A DNA stretch of 64,000 bases from Echinicola pacifica DSM 19836 (GTDB taxonomy: Bacteria > Bacteroidota > Bacteroidia > Cytophagales > Cyclobacteriaceae), in the NCBI RefSeq assembly GCF_000373245.1, contig NZ_KB890739.1, forward strand, positions 783,099 to 847,098, in the 5' to 3' direction. The notes beneath the pieces were generated by a model that made no database searches, was not told the DNA's origin, and saw nothing but the letters and a program-made list of their open reading frames with translations. Shown here in pieces: positions 46,270 through 54,818 of this stretch (positions within the stretch are counted from its first letter, which is position 1; every line of letters starts with the position of its first letter). The position numbers and the translations under genes are program-made.

Positions 46270-47553
46270 ATGCGAATAGATAAACAACAATTAATACAAA
46301 TAAATGATCAGGCTCTCCCGGACCATCGGGAGAGTTTTGGTCACTTGTCGAAGGTTCTTGCAAAAAAAGGACTGGATGCCAATGAAGTGATCAAGAAGCT
46401 TCAGGCCTTCCAGGTGGCGATTCCTAGCTGGGCCCTTGGGACTGGTGGCACTCGATTTGGGAGATTTTCCACAGGTGGTGAGCCGGGGACGCTGGAGGAT
46501 AAGATTGGCGATGTAGGTTTGCTCCATCAGCTGAGTCAGTCGGCAGGTGCCATCTCCTTGCATATTCCATGGGATATCCCTGGAGATGTACAAGCCGTAA
46601 AAGCATTGGCAGATTCCTATGGGCTTGCTTTTGACGCAGTCAATTCTAATACTTTTCAGGATCAGGCTGATCAGGAGCACTCGTATAAGTTTGGCTCATT
46701 ATGTCATGTGGACAAGGCCGTGCGGCAGCAGGCCATTGATCATAATCTCGAGGTAATCAAATATGGTGATGCCTTAGGCTCCAAGTCGCTTACTGTATGG
46801 CTGGCAGATGGATCTTCCTTTCCTGGCCAGCTGAACTTCAAAAGGGCCTTTCAAAGGACCTTGTCCTCCCTTCAGGAGATTTATGCAGGACTACCTGCTG
46901 ACTGGAAGCTATTTGTGGAATACAAACCTTATGAACCTAATTTCTACTCCACGGTGATCCAGGATTGGGGATCTTCCCATATGTTGGCGGATAAGCTGGG
47001 GGATAAAGCCTACAGCCTGGTGGACCTGGGACACCATCTTCCCAATACGAATATCGAGCAGATCGTGGCGACCTTGATGATGGTGGGCAAGCTGGGAGGA
47101 TTTCACTTCAACGATTCCAAATATGGAGATGATGACCTCACGGTGGGTGCTTTGAAGCCCTACCAATTGTTTCTGATTTTCAATGAGCTAGTCGATGGAA
47201 TGGAAGACCCTACTTCTACCAATCCCTATCCGGCTTGGATGATCGATGCCAGCCATAACCTTAAAGATCCTATGGAGGATTTGCTGCAGTCATTGGAAGC
47301 CATAAAACTGGCCTATGCCCAGGCGCTTCTGGTGGATCGTGCGGCCCTGGAAGAGGCGCGGGAGAATAACGACCCCTCTCTGGCTCAGGAGATTCTTCAG
47401 AATGCCTACCGAACGGATGTGAGACCACTTTTGGCAGAGGCTAGACTCCAGTCCAATGGGGCGCTGGATCCGGTCGGAGCCTATAGAAGATTGAATATTA
47501 GAAAAGAACTGATCAGCCTTCGTGGAGCCAAAACCATCTCCACAGGCCTTTAG
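46270..47553 (+). CDS. rhaI: L-rhamnose isomerase, RhaI type
   Basis: A 427-residue TIM-barrel sugar isomerase. It matches the RhaI type (Pseudomonas stutzeri-like), not E. coli RhaA: VAIPSWALGTGGTRFGRF, LHIPWDIPGD, DAVNSNTFQD, the metal-ligand regions VEYKPYEPNFY and FHFNDSKYGDDD, and LVDLGHHLPNTNIEQI. It converts L-rhamnose to L-rhamnulose in the cytoplasm with divalent metal. It begins 2 bp after the aldolase/dehydrogenase stop codon and precedes the kinase by 130 bp, so three consecutive pathway steps are encoded in one run. Confidence 0.92.
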   Translation: MRIDKQQLIQINDQALPDHRESFGHLSKVLAKKGLDANEVIKKLQAFQVAIPSWALGTGGTRFGRFSTGGEPGTLEDKIGDVGLLHQLSQSAGAISLHIPWDIPGDVQAVKALADSYGLAFDAVNSNTFQDQADQEHSYKFGSLCHVDKAVRQQAIDHNLEVIKYGDALGSKSLTVWLADGSSFPGQLNFKRAFQRTLSSLQEIYAGLPADWKLFVEYKPYEPNFYSTVIQDWGSSHMLADKLGDKAYSLVDLGHHLPNTNIEQIVATLMMVGKLGGFHFNDSKYGDDDLTVGALKPYQLFLIFNELVDGMEDPTSTNPYPAWMIDASHNLKDPMEDLLQSLEAIKLAYAQALLVDRAALEEARENNDPSLAQEILQNAYRTDVRPLLAEARLQSNGALDPVGAYRRLNIRKELISLRGAKTISTGL

Positions 47554-47683
47554 TGCATAGTAAGTTTATCTTTATTTAATACAAAATATCTGGCAATCAG
47601 TTTCTTTGTGCCTTCGGTATAATGATTTTATTGAACATGATGAAAAGCGGGCTGATTCGCCAGATATTTGTTAACCCAGTACC

Positions 47684-49006
47684 ATGATGCCATTACCGGT
47701 AATTGCCATATTTGATATAGGAAAGACCAATAAGAAATTCTTCCTCTTCGACGAACAGCTGAAGGAGCTAAAGCAGGAATATACCACCATTCCGCTGAGC
47801 GTTGATGAAGATGGATTCGAATGCGATGACCTTTCCTTATTGACGCAGTGGATCCAGTCCACCGTCGATCAGATCTGCCAATCACCGGAATATGAGCTCA
47901 AAGGAGTGAATTTCTCCACCTACGGAGCTTCTTTTGTACATATCGACAAGGAGGGAAAGCCCCTTACCCCATTATATAATTACCTCAAGGTGATCCCTCA
48001 GGAGATCATAGATGAATTTTATTCATCCTATCCTGAGGCCATCAATAATCAGGAAACTGCTTCTCCGTCCTTAGGAATGCTCAATTCGGGAATGCAATTG
48101 TATTGGTTGAAAAAAACCAAGCCGGAAGTATTTGCAAAAATCCATCGATCCCTGCACTTTCCACAGTATTTGACCTATCTCTTTACAGGCAAGGCCGTCA
48201 GTGAGCCCACCTCCATCGGGTGTCATACCCGATTGTGGGATTTTGAGAAGCAGGATTACCACGAGTGGGTGCATCAGGAAGGGATAGCCCATGTATTACC
48301 AAGGATAGTCTCGACCAGCAGTGTGCTGCAAAGTGAGCTCTGCGGTCAAGCTGTGAATATCGGCGTGGGAATTCACGACAGTTCCTCTGCCCTCGCCTCC
48401 TACCTCCTGCGAATCAAAGAGCCTTTTCTGCTGATATCTACCGGCACCTGGAGCATCTCTCTGAACCCCTTCACCAAGGACAGCCTGAGCCAGGAAGAAT
48501 TGGAGAACGACAGCCTGAATTTTCTCAGCATAGATGGCCACACCGTGAAGGCCTCTCGCTTCTTTATGGGCTATGAATTCAACTACCAGATCGACCGTAT
48601 CAACCAGCATTTTGGAAAGGCGGACAAGTATTATAAAACCATTCCTGCAAATACCAGCATTCTAAACCGTATCAAGTCCGGCAAAGTGAGTTCCACCTTC
48701 TTTCCCAGACATATCGCCGCCACACCGATGGTTAAAGCGCTTTTTGGAAATAATGAGTGGAAACCAGAGGAATTTGAAACCTATGATGAGGCTTATCATC
48801 ATCTGATTTGGGGTCTGACCTTATTACAAGTAAGCTCGCTTAAGGCAGCCCAAGGCAGCTCAGATATCCGCAAGGTCTTCGTAGATGGAGGATTTGTGCA
48901 CAACGAGGTATTCATGGACCTGCTGGGACATTATTTGGAAGACTATGAATTAGAATTTTCCGATTTCCCCCTCGGCTCGGCCTATGGAGCTGCATTGATG
49001 CTATAG
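47684..49006 (+). CDS. rhaB: FGGY-family kinase, probable rhamnulokinase
   Basis: A 440-residue FGGY carbohydrate kinase. IAIFDIGKTNKKFFLFD is the N-terminal phosphate-binding segment, LLISTGTWSISLNPF the second ATP-site motif, and VFVDGGFVHNEVFMDLLG the C-terminal adenosine motif. Position after the isomerase and the aldolase fusion makes L-rhamnulose the expected substrate, giving rhamnulose 1-phosphate. Similar FGGY proteins act on L-fuculose, so the specificity call rests on context. Either of two adjacent Met codons (47684 or 47687) can be the start. It is the last gene of the rhamnose-glycan locus. Confidence 0.85.
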   Translation: MMPLPVIAIFDIGKTNKKFFLFDEQLKELKQEYTTIPLSVDEDGFECDDLSLLTQWIQSTVDQICQSPEYELKGVNFSTYGASFVHIDKEGKPLTPLYNYLKVIPQEIIDEFYSSYPEAINNQETASPSLGMLNSGMQLYWLKKTKPEVFAKIHRSLHFPQYLTYLFTGKAVSEPTSIGCHTRLWDFEKQDYHEWVHQEGIAHVLPRIVSTSSVLQSELCGQAVNIGVGIHDSSSALASYLLRIKEPFLLISTGTWSISLNPFTKDSLSQEELENDSLNFLSIDGHTVKASRFFMGYEFNYQIDRINQHFGKADKYYKTIPANTSILNRIKSGKVSSTFFPRHIAATPMVKALFGNNEWKPEEFETYDEAYHHLIWGLTLLQVSSLKAAQGSSDIRKVFVDGGFVHNEVFMDLLGHYLEDYELEFSDFPLGSAYGAALML

Positions 49007-49190
49007 GACAGATCAGACCAATAACCAGTAGATACTATAATTATAGATTGCTTCTTTACATTGACGGAGGTATTCCCATGTATTTTTTGAAAAGGCTTAG
49101 GATTAAATAAATCCTGTGGCTTTGCTCTCTTGGGATAGCAAAAGGCGATCGTATTGAATTCTAAAAAATAAACCAATTTCCCCCCTCATT

Positions 49191-49517
49191 TTACTCCTCC
49201 AGATCACCTAAGTTGTTTTCGAAGAGGATGCCGGATTTGTACATTCCTTTAAGGGTGGGGTGGATGGTTTTGCCTAGTTCGGTGAGACTATAGATGACTT
49301 TTGGGGGGACTTCGGGAAACACTTCGCGGCTGATCAATCCGTCTGCTTCCAGCTCCTTGAGCTGGTGACTTAGCATGCGGTCGCTGATGTCTGGAAGGAG
49401 TTTTTGGAATTCGCTGTAGCGCTTCTCACCCTGAAATAAATGGAGGATAATCGTGCCTTTCCGCTTACCCTTGATGGCATTGATAAATGTGTCTATGGGG
49501 CAGTAACTTTTTTTCAT
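49191..49517 (-). CDS. HxlR-family transcription regulator
   Basis: A 108-residue winged-helix protein of the HxlR family: CPIDTFINAIKGKRKGTIILHL, FSELQKLLPDISDRMLSHQLKELEADGLI-like core (here EFQKLLPDISDRML and HQLKELEADG), and the VIYSLTELGKTI wing. The start at 49517 is chosen over an upstream in-frame ATG at 49550 because MKKSYCP with the conserved Cys is the usual family N-terminus. Members often sense electrophiles or oxidants through that Cys and control a divergent oxidoreductase gene. Here the divergent neighbour is an MDR-type quinone oxidoreductase, a common pairing. Not linked to glycan use. Confidence 0.88.
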   Translation of the reverse strand: MKKSYCPIDTFINAIKGKRKGTIILHLFQGEKRYSEFQKLLPDISDRMLSHQLKELEADGLISREVFPEVPPKVIYSLTELGKTIHPTLKGMYKSGILFENNLGDLEE

Positions 49518-49649
49518 TTTTTTTTCATTCTGTAGGACGAAATAGGCCAATTTGGAAAGAAATGTGCGTAAGGGGAGTATTTGTAAGCTATTGTGTCCCC
49601 AAACAATTATAAGGATATTGGGTTAAATATAAAGAAAAAACCAACGATT

Positions 49650-50657
49650 ATGGAAACCAATAATTCAACTTTTAAGGCTTTTAGAGTAGAGGAAATAAGC
49701 GGCAAATTTGCTAGTTCTATCCAAACTATGCCCATGGAATCCCTTGCTGGCGAGGGCTTATTAATCAGGGTTCATTATAGTTCTCTCAATTATAAGGATG
49801 CACTTTCTGCCTCCGGCAATAAAGGCGTCACCCGAAAGTATCCCCATACGCCTGGCATCGACGCCGTGGGGACGGTGGTGGAATCTCCGAGTGCAGAATT
49901 TGCAGTGGGAGATTCAGTGATCGTTACCAGTTATGATCTGGGAATGAATACCAATGGTGGCTTTGGGGAGTATATTCGCGTGCCAGCAGACTGGGCCCTC
50001 AAGCTTCCCAAAAACATGTCTATGCAGGAGGCCATGATCTATGGCACCGCGGGATTGACCGCCGGAATGTCCGTGTGGCAGCTCAGCAAATTGCTGAAAC
50101 CAGAGGATGGCAAAGTTATCGTGTCTGGGGCTACCGGCGGAGTCGGATCGCTGAGTGTTTCCATTTTGAGTAAGCTGGGATATGAAGTGCTGGCCATCAC
50201 CGGCAAAGCCTCGGAGGAAGATTACCTCAAGCGGCTTGGAGCCCGGGAGATAATCCTTAGGCAGGATTTTGAAAATCTGGACGCTAAGCCTTTGCTAAAG
50301 CCTTCCTATGCAGGTGGAATCGATACCGTGGGGGGACTGATCCTTCAGAATATCATCAAAAGCACCCAGCCAATGGGAGCGATTACCTGCTGCGGAAATG
50401 TCGCCTCCCCGAAGTTAGACCTTACCGTATTTCCATTTATACTCAGAGGGATTTCCTTGATAGGGATAGATTCCCAAAACTTCCCGATGAAATTAAGAAA
50501 GATCGTCTGGGAAAAGCTGGCTAATGAATGGAAACCAGATACTTTGATGGACACCTTCGACCAAATTAATCTGGATCAGTTGCAAGGAAAAATAGACCTC
50601 ATGCTGAAGGGCGAACTTAGAAAGCGGACCTTGGTGGAAATGATTAGTGAGGGGTAA
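49650..50657 (+). CDS. YhdH/YhfP-type MDR quinone oxidoreductase
   Basis: A 335-residue zinc-free medium-chain dehydrogenase/reductase. VHYSSLNYKDALSASGNKGVTRKYPHTPG (key parts: SSLNYKDALSA, YPHTPGIDAVG) and VIVSGATGGVGSLSVSIL are hallmarks of the YhdH/YhfP/AcuI group, which reduces acrylyl-CoA or quinone-like enones with NADPH. The start at 49650 is preferred to an in-frame ATG at 49593, since METNNSTFKAFRV gives the normal family N-terminus. It diverges from the HxlR gene across about 130 bp that should contain both promoters. Probably an electrophile-detoxifying enzyme under HxlR control (inference). Confidence 0.88.
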   Translation: METNNSTFKAFRVEEISGKFASSIQTMPMESLAGEGLLIRVHYSSLNYKDALSASGNKGVTRKYPHTPGIDAVGTVVESPSAEFAVGDSVIVTSYDLGMNTNGGFGEYIRVPADWALKLPKNMSMQEAMIYGTAGLTAGMSVWQLSKLLKPEDGKVIVSGATGGVGSLSVSILSKLGYEVLAITGKASEEDYLKRLGAREIILRQDFENLDAKPLLKPSYAGGIDTVGGLILQNIIKSTQPMGAITCCGNVASPKLDLTVFPFILRGISLIGIDSQNFPMKLRKIVWEKLANEWKPDTLMDTFDQINLDQLQGKIDLMLKGELRKRTLVEMISEG

Positions 50658-51064
50658 TCCCCTCCTTTTTTTGGGTGAAGCTAGCACTACCTGCAAAATC
50701 TCAAATCAGATAGTCTAGTATTTTAGGCAAACAAATGCTCTTGTAGCGGGTGCTTTGGAAGATTCTTTTCAGCTATTAATTTAACCTTATTTTTTAGTTT
50801 CACTTCCTTCACCCCTATATCACGAATCGCCCCAGTTAAGTGCTCATATAACTCTATCTATTATTCTTTGCTCCTACGGAGAATAATAAGGCCTCATCCA
50901 TCATATGGATGAGGTTTTTATACGATAACACCTGCTTTTTGGACGGATGGAAATAGGATAAATGGCTTCTTTGTGACAGATGAATAAGATTTTACAGCTA
51001 GGTAAAAAGTAGCTAGCTGGAAGGATTTTATTCTTTTTCTAAATCCCAAAATAAATAAGAAGTT
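50658..51064. other. Intergenic region with two successive hairpins
   Basis: About 400 bp with no gene. Contains a hairpin at 50861-50886 (TTATTC/GAATAA with an inner CTCC/GGAG) and a perfect terminator at 50892-50919. No copy of the locus-wide motif precedes the GH5 gene. Confidence 0.55.
50892..50919 (+). terminator. Rho-independent terminator downstream of the oxidoreductase
   Basis: CCTCATCCAT (50892-50901) pairs perfectly with ATGGATGAGG (50905-50914) over a CAT loop, then five T residues. It is 235 bp after the stop codon, so it may close either the oxidoreductase message or a separate short transcript. Confidence 0.88.
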
Positions 51065-52444
51065 ATGAAAACATGGATTATTGCTGCAGTGATTTTATTG
51101 TTAAACCTGCAGGCTTATGCTCAGCTAAACAGTGAATTTAGAGATGAAGAGGGCAGGCAGGTTATTCCTCGAGGCTTTGTGGTCAATACCAATGACGCTT
51201 TGGGAGAACTGTTTTATACTTCTTCGGACTATTTGCGGATGGTGCGTATGGGGGCCAATTACCAAGTGATTCGGCTTGAACTGGGAAAGCTCAGTACCTT
51301 TCCAGGCAGTAAGCTGGATCCTGATTATTTATTGAAATTGGACAGCCTGGTAAAAATGGGCAAGGAGCAGGGCATGAAAACGGTGTTTAAGATGACCGTA
51401 TATGGCGTGACAAAGTTCGAATGGGAAGATTTCTATAAAAATGAGAAGGGTGAGCAGGATATTTATATGGCGGCATGGAAGCCCATCTGGGAAAGGTACA
51501 AAAATCACCAGGAAGTGGAAGGCTATGACCTGATCAATGAGCCGCGAAAAAAAGATATGGATATCTCCTATCAGGACCTAACGAACGATTATTTGGTGCC
51601 AATATATCGAAAAATAATTGATGAGTCCCAAAAGATAAACCCGGATAAGACCTTATATACTCAGTCGATATTTATGAATAAGGGGGATGCTATCAATCAT
51701 AATCAATATGCAGAAATTACCGCTGCGATAGGGCGAAAGAACGTGGTATTTACCCCGCATATATACCAAAATGACAAGAAATGGATAAGACCGACCATGC
51801 TGCGATTTACCAAAGAAGCTGCCCTGCAAGATGGCCCCATCATGGTGGGCGAATGGGGATTTCCTACCTTCCAAACCACCGATTCCTCCGCGGCTGAGCA
51901 GCGTGATTTTATGGATTTCTATATCCATACCGTCCACCTATTCGATAGCTTAGGGGTGGGTTCGATAAAAGCGTGGTTTTCCGGCAACCGTAAGATGCAA
52001 AACTTCCTGCCTGGGGGCCCTTCCACCTGGGCCATCTTCAGCGACCCCAATGGAATAGGGACGGTGGAGCGCAAATACATCACTGACATCATTGCTAGAC
52101 CATTTCCGCAGGCTATCGCCGGCGATTTGCAATCCTTTAAATTTGATTTTGCCACCCGAACCCTTACCGTAAACCTCCATTCTGATAATAAAAAAGGGGT
52201 TTCCAGGTTGTTTGTAGGCGCCAATAGGCATTATCCGGATGGCTTTTCGGTGCATATCGGTGAGGAAATTATCCTGGTGTATAATCCCATCCATAATGCA
52301 GGCTTGGAGGTGCAAAAAAATGAATCCAGCAGCGATGCATCTGACTATATCTGGGACGAGGTACGTCAACAGTTGCTGATTCTCCAATGGCCTAAGGACA
52401 ATACCGATCTTCAGCTGAGGATTGAGCCGGGTGTCAGCCGCTAA
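51065..52444 (+). CDS. Secreted GH5-family glycoside hydrolase
   Basis: A 459-residue protein with a signal peptide (cleavage near AYAQ, residue 19). The TIM barrel shows GH5 catalytic residues: E159 in DLINEP as acid/base and E263 in MVGEWGFP as nucleophile. IPRGFVVNTND at the start and the GEWGFPTF end resemble the GH5 group that includes endoglycoceramidases and relatives, more than cellulases. A C-terminal beta domain of about 90 residues follows (FDFATRTLTVNLHSD). The substrate is uncertain. It stands alone on this strand before a bidirectional terminator. Confidence 0.85.
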   Translation: MKTWIIAAVILLLNLQAYAQLNSEFRDEEGRQVIPRGFVVNTNDALGELFYTSSDYLRMVRMGANYQVIRLELGKLSTFPGSKLDPDYLLKLDSLVKMGKEQGMKTVFKMTVYGVTKFEWEDFYKNEKGEQDIYMAAWKPIWERYKNHQEVEGYDLINEPRKKDMDISYQDLTNDYLVPIYRKIIDESQKINPDKTLYTQSIFMNKGDAINHNQYAEITAAIGRKNVVFTPHIYQNDKKWIRPTMLRFTKEAALQDGPIMVGEWGFPTFQTTDSSAAEQRDFMDFYIHTVHLFDSLGVGSIKAWFSGNRKMQNFLPGGPSTWAIFSDPNGIGTVERKYITDIIARPFPQAIAGDLQSFKFDFATRTLTVNLHSDNKKGVSRLFVGANRHYPDGFSVHIGEEIILVYNPIHNAGLEVQKNESSSDASDYIWDEVRQQLLILQWPKDNTDLQLRIEPGVSR

Positions 52445-52560
52445 GCTTGACGAGGAAATAATGCCAGATAAAAAGCCTAGTACGCCAGGTGCCTGACTTG
52501 CTCCTCGACCCAAAAGAGCATTCATGGCTCCAAAGATAAAGGGGCCAAACCTAAATATAT

Positions 52561-52599
52561 CCATGGCCATTCTCCTCTATAAAAGGAGGATGACCATGG
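52561..52599. terminator. Bidirectional-type hairpin between convergent GH5 and GH39-like genes
   Basis: CCATGGCCATTCTCCT (52561-52576) pairs with AGGAGGATGACCATGG (52584-52599), 16 positions with one mismatch and one wobble. Lies between convergent genes, 117 bp after the GH5 stop codon. Confidence 0.75.
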
Positions 52600-52705
52600 A
52601 TTTGTTGTTTCAGCTTATATGATTCCTCCATGAACCCATGTTCCGCCAATGATCCTGGCTAAGAGGAATGGAAGTCGATGATCCTAAGGTAGAGGTAAAT
52701 AAAGC

Positions 52706-52752
52706 AAAAAATCCACCTGTCTTGAAGAATAAGAAGACTTCAGTCGCAGGTG
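52706..52752 (-). terminator. Terminator of the minus-strand GH39-like gene
   Basis: Read on the minus strand, CACCTG (52752-52747) pairs with CAGGTG (52719-52714), with an inner TGAAG/CTTCA stem, followed by GATTTTTTG. About 40 bp after the minus-strand stop codon. Confidence 0.75.
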
Positions 52753-52792
52753 AATTATTATTTTTGGAATGGGTAGGTGTTTTTGTAAGGTT

Positions 52793-54430
52793 TTATTGAG
52801 GGCTTAGCTCAAGGAGTTTTACGCTATGGGCATTTAGGTGTAACTGTAGCTGTAGGGCGCCGGATTCTACCTTCAGAGATTCATTACTCCTAGTCTGGGG
52901 CATGGCTGCCAGTTCGCTATATTTATCTTTATTTGCCGTGAATACGGCTTCCCAGCCCTCTTCGAAATAGTCATCGGGACGGGTTCCATAGATACGTCCA
53001 TCTGCCTTGATGCCCACGCCCGCACTGATGCAGTCTTCATATAATTCGTGCAAAAACTCCCCATGCTGCTGATCGAGGGTCCACTCATTGAGGGTCCAGT
53101 TTTTACTGTTCCTGATCATATTCCCAGTGATGCGAGGGCTAAGGTTTTTGGTGGCGTTACTTGTCCGTTCAGGTTCGTGGTTATAGACCAGCAGGTAGAT
53201 TTTACCCTCTTTACGAACGGAAATTAATCCCGAGAAGCCCTCAGGTGTGCCCTGTACGGATAGGCGGCTGCCGTTTTCCATTTTGCGGAGCATGCTTACC
53301 ACATGGCTACGCGGGCTAGGAAGGCCATTTTGGACGTCTAGTCCCCACTCATAGATTTCGGAGATGCCCTGACGATAGACGATATCACTGATCGTCGCAT
53401 ACCAACTGGCTCCGTATTCTGAGCCATCATTGAGGCTAAGGCCGTCATTATTATTTTCATCCTTTAGGATACCAAACTCCTGGATGTCCAGGGGGATATT
53501 AGCAAATTTGGGGTGCTTATCTAAGCGCGCGTTGATCTCGGTCATGAAGCCTTCCAGCTTTACCGTATTCTGCTTTAGAAATTCGTAATAGGAGACGCAG
53601 AAGAAATCCATACGGGTTCCCACCTCTCCCGTGACATAGTTGGTGCCACTGGCGCAGTGGTCAATGATATCCATGCCCCAGTTGCTATCTGATTGATTTA
53701 GGATGATATTGCCAGGGCCTATTTCGATCTCAGGGATGATCGAGGTCACCGCATGCACCGTTTCATCATAGTGCCGGAGGTATTGTTCCTTAGTGCCATT
53801 CCAGTGATGAGGAAAGTAATTGGGCTCGGTGCCCACCCTCATCCGCCAGGTTTTTACTTCATCATAGCCAAATTCATCGATAAGTGCTCGGAGGAATGCT
53901 TGAATATACTGTCTCCAAAGATTGTAGTTGGCAGGAGGATTCGTATTCCCATAGCGATTATTTTCCTGCTCCTCACTCATATCCCAGGGGACATTATCCA
54001 GCACCAGGCGTGGCTTGAAGCCTGTAAGCATAAAATTTCTCATGCTGGTGATCATCCCGCTAAAATCAGTAATGACCTTACCCGATTCATCCACTCCTTT
54101 ATAGTATTGGTTAAACTTATCGGTACGCCCTCCCAACATCCTCACGAGATTGAAGTGCGTGGTATAGGGCTTGATATCTTCGAGGCTATTTCGGAAGGTG
54201 GCAGAATTAAATCGGTTTTGATTAATCATTGGCTTGGTATTCCAAAAAGGGTATAACTCACCAATTATATTTTCGGTATTGACGATCATTATATTTATTG
54301 TCGTGTCGGAATCCGCAGAGTCAGATAGACTGCCTTCCCCAAATATCAGTGGGTCTTCCGAGTTTGAACAGGAATATAAAAAGGTAATTCCTAAGAATAA
54401 TAAAATAATATATTTTGATGAATGTTTCAT
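52793..54430 (-). CDS. GH39-like glycoside hydrolase lipoprotein
   Basis: A 545-residue lipoprotein (signal ending at FLYSCSN, Cys about 21). The TIM-barrel part carries RVGTEPNYF with E202 as expected acid/base and LDIQEFGIL with E318 as expected nucleophile, the arrangement of clan GH-A families such as GH39. LVRMLGGRTDKF near residue 96 also fits GH39-like proteins. A C-terminal beta domain follows. GH39 members act on beta-xylosides or alpha-iduronides, and a GH39 occurs in the F. agariphila ulvan locus; assignment here is by motif only. It is the only glycan gene on the minus strand in the window. Confidence 0.75.
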   Translation of the reverse strand: MKHSSKYIILLFLGITFLYSCSNSEDPLIFGEGSLSDSADSDTTINIMIVNTENIIGELYPFWNTKPMINQNRFNSATFRNSLEDIKPYTTHFNLVRMLGGRTDKFNQYYKGVDESGKVITDFSGMITSMRNFMLTGFKPRLVLDNVPWDMSEEQENNRYGNTNPPANYNLWRQYIQAFLRALIDEFGYDEVKTWRMRVGTEPNYFPHHWNGTKEQYLRHYDETVHAVTSIIPEIEIGPGNIILNQSDSNWGMDIIDHCASGTNYVTGEVGTRMDFFCVSYYEFLKQNTVKLEGFMTEINARLDKHPKFANIPLDIQEFGILKDENNNDGLSLNDGSEYGASWYATISDIVYRQGISEIYEWGLDVQNGLPSPRSHVVSMLRKMENGSRLSVQGTPEGFSGLISVRKEGKIYLLVYNHEPERTSNATKNLSPRITGNMIRNSKNWTLNEWTLDQQHGEFLHELYEDCISAGVGIKADGRIYGTRPDDYFEEGWEAVFTANKDKYSELAAMPQTRSNESLKVESGALQLQLHLNAHSVKLLELSPQ

Positions 54431-54818
54431 TTTATATATTGGGGTTTTACGATGGTGAAAAGACTGGGTAGTGATAAATTATGAAGGGGCTCAGGCAGGC
54501 TTGAAGTCCCCTAATTCCAATGCCCTAAAATTAAAGTATTCTATTCCTGCAGAATGGAAGAATAATCCTGAAATCTGGTAAACTAGTGCATATCTGCATC
54601 CAAATCATGGTTATGACTGATTAGAAGCATATTTTTCCATTACCATTCTGATCCACTAAGCCTCTTGAGCCTAGCCCAAAGGAATCGGATCTGCACAGGA
54701 AGTAAGGGCACTTTTGCCTCCCAATAGGAAACCCCATATAAGTCTTAGTGGACTTCTCGGGAGTTGGACTCAGAATGAAATAATAGAGAAGTATTTAATT
54801 TTTCCACATTTAATTATT
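54431..54818. other. Divergent intergenic region
   Basis: About 390 bp between the minus-strand GH39-like gene and the plus-strand gene starting at 54819. It must hold both promoters. An in-frame ATG at 54714 was not used because the sequence after it does not look like a signal peptide. No distinctive motif was seen. Confidence 0.5.

Noticed and set aside
51950-52570. A 206-codon open frame on the minus strand
   Set aside because: Mostly antisense to the GH5 gene and extends over its terminator; no recognisable domain.
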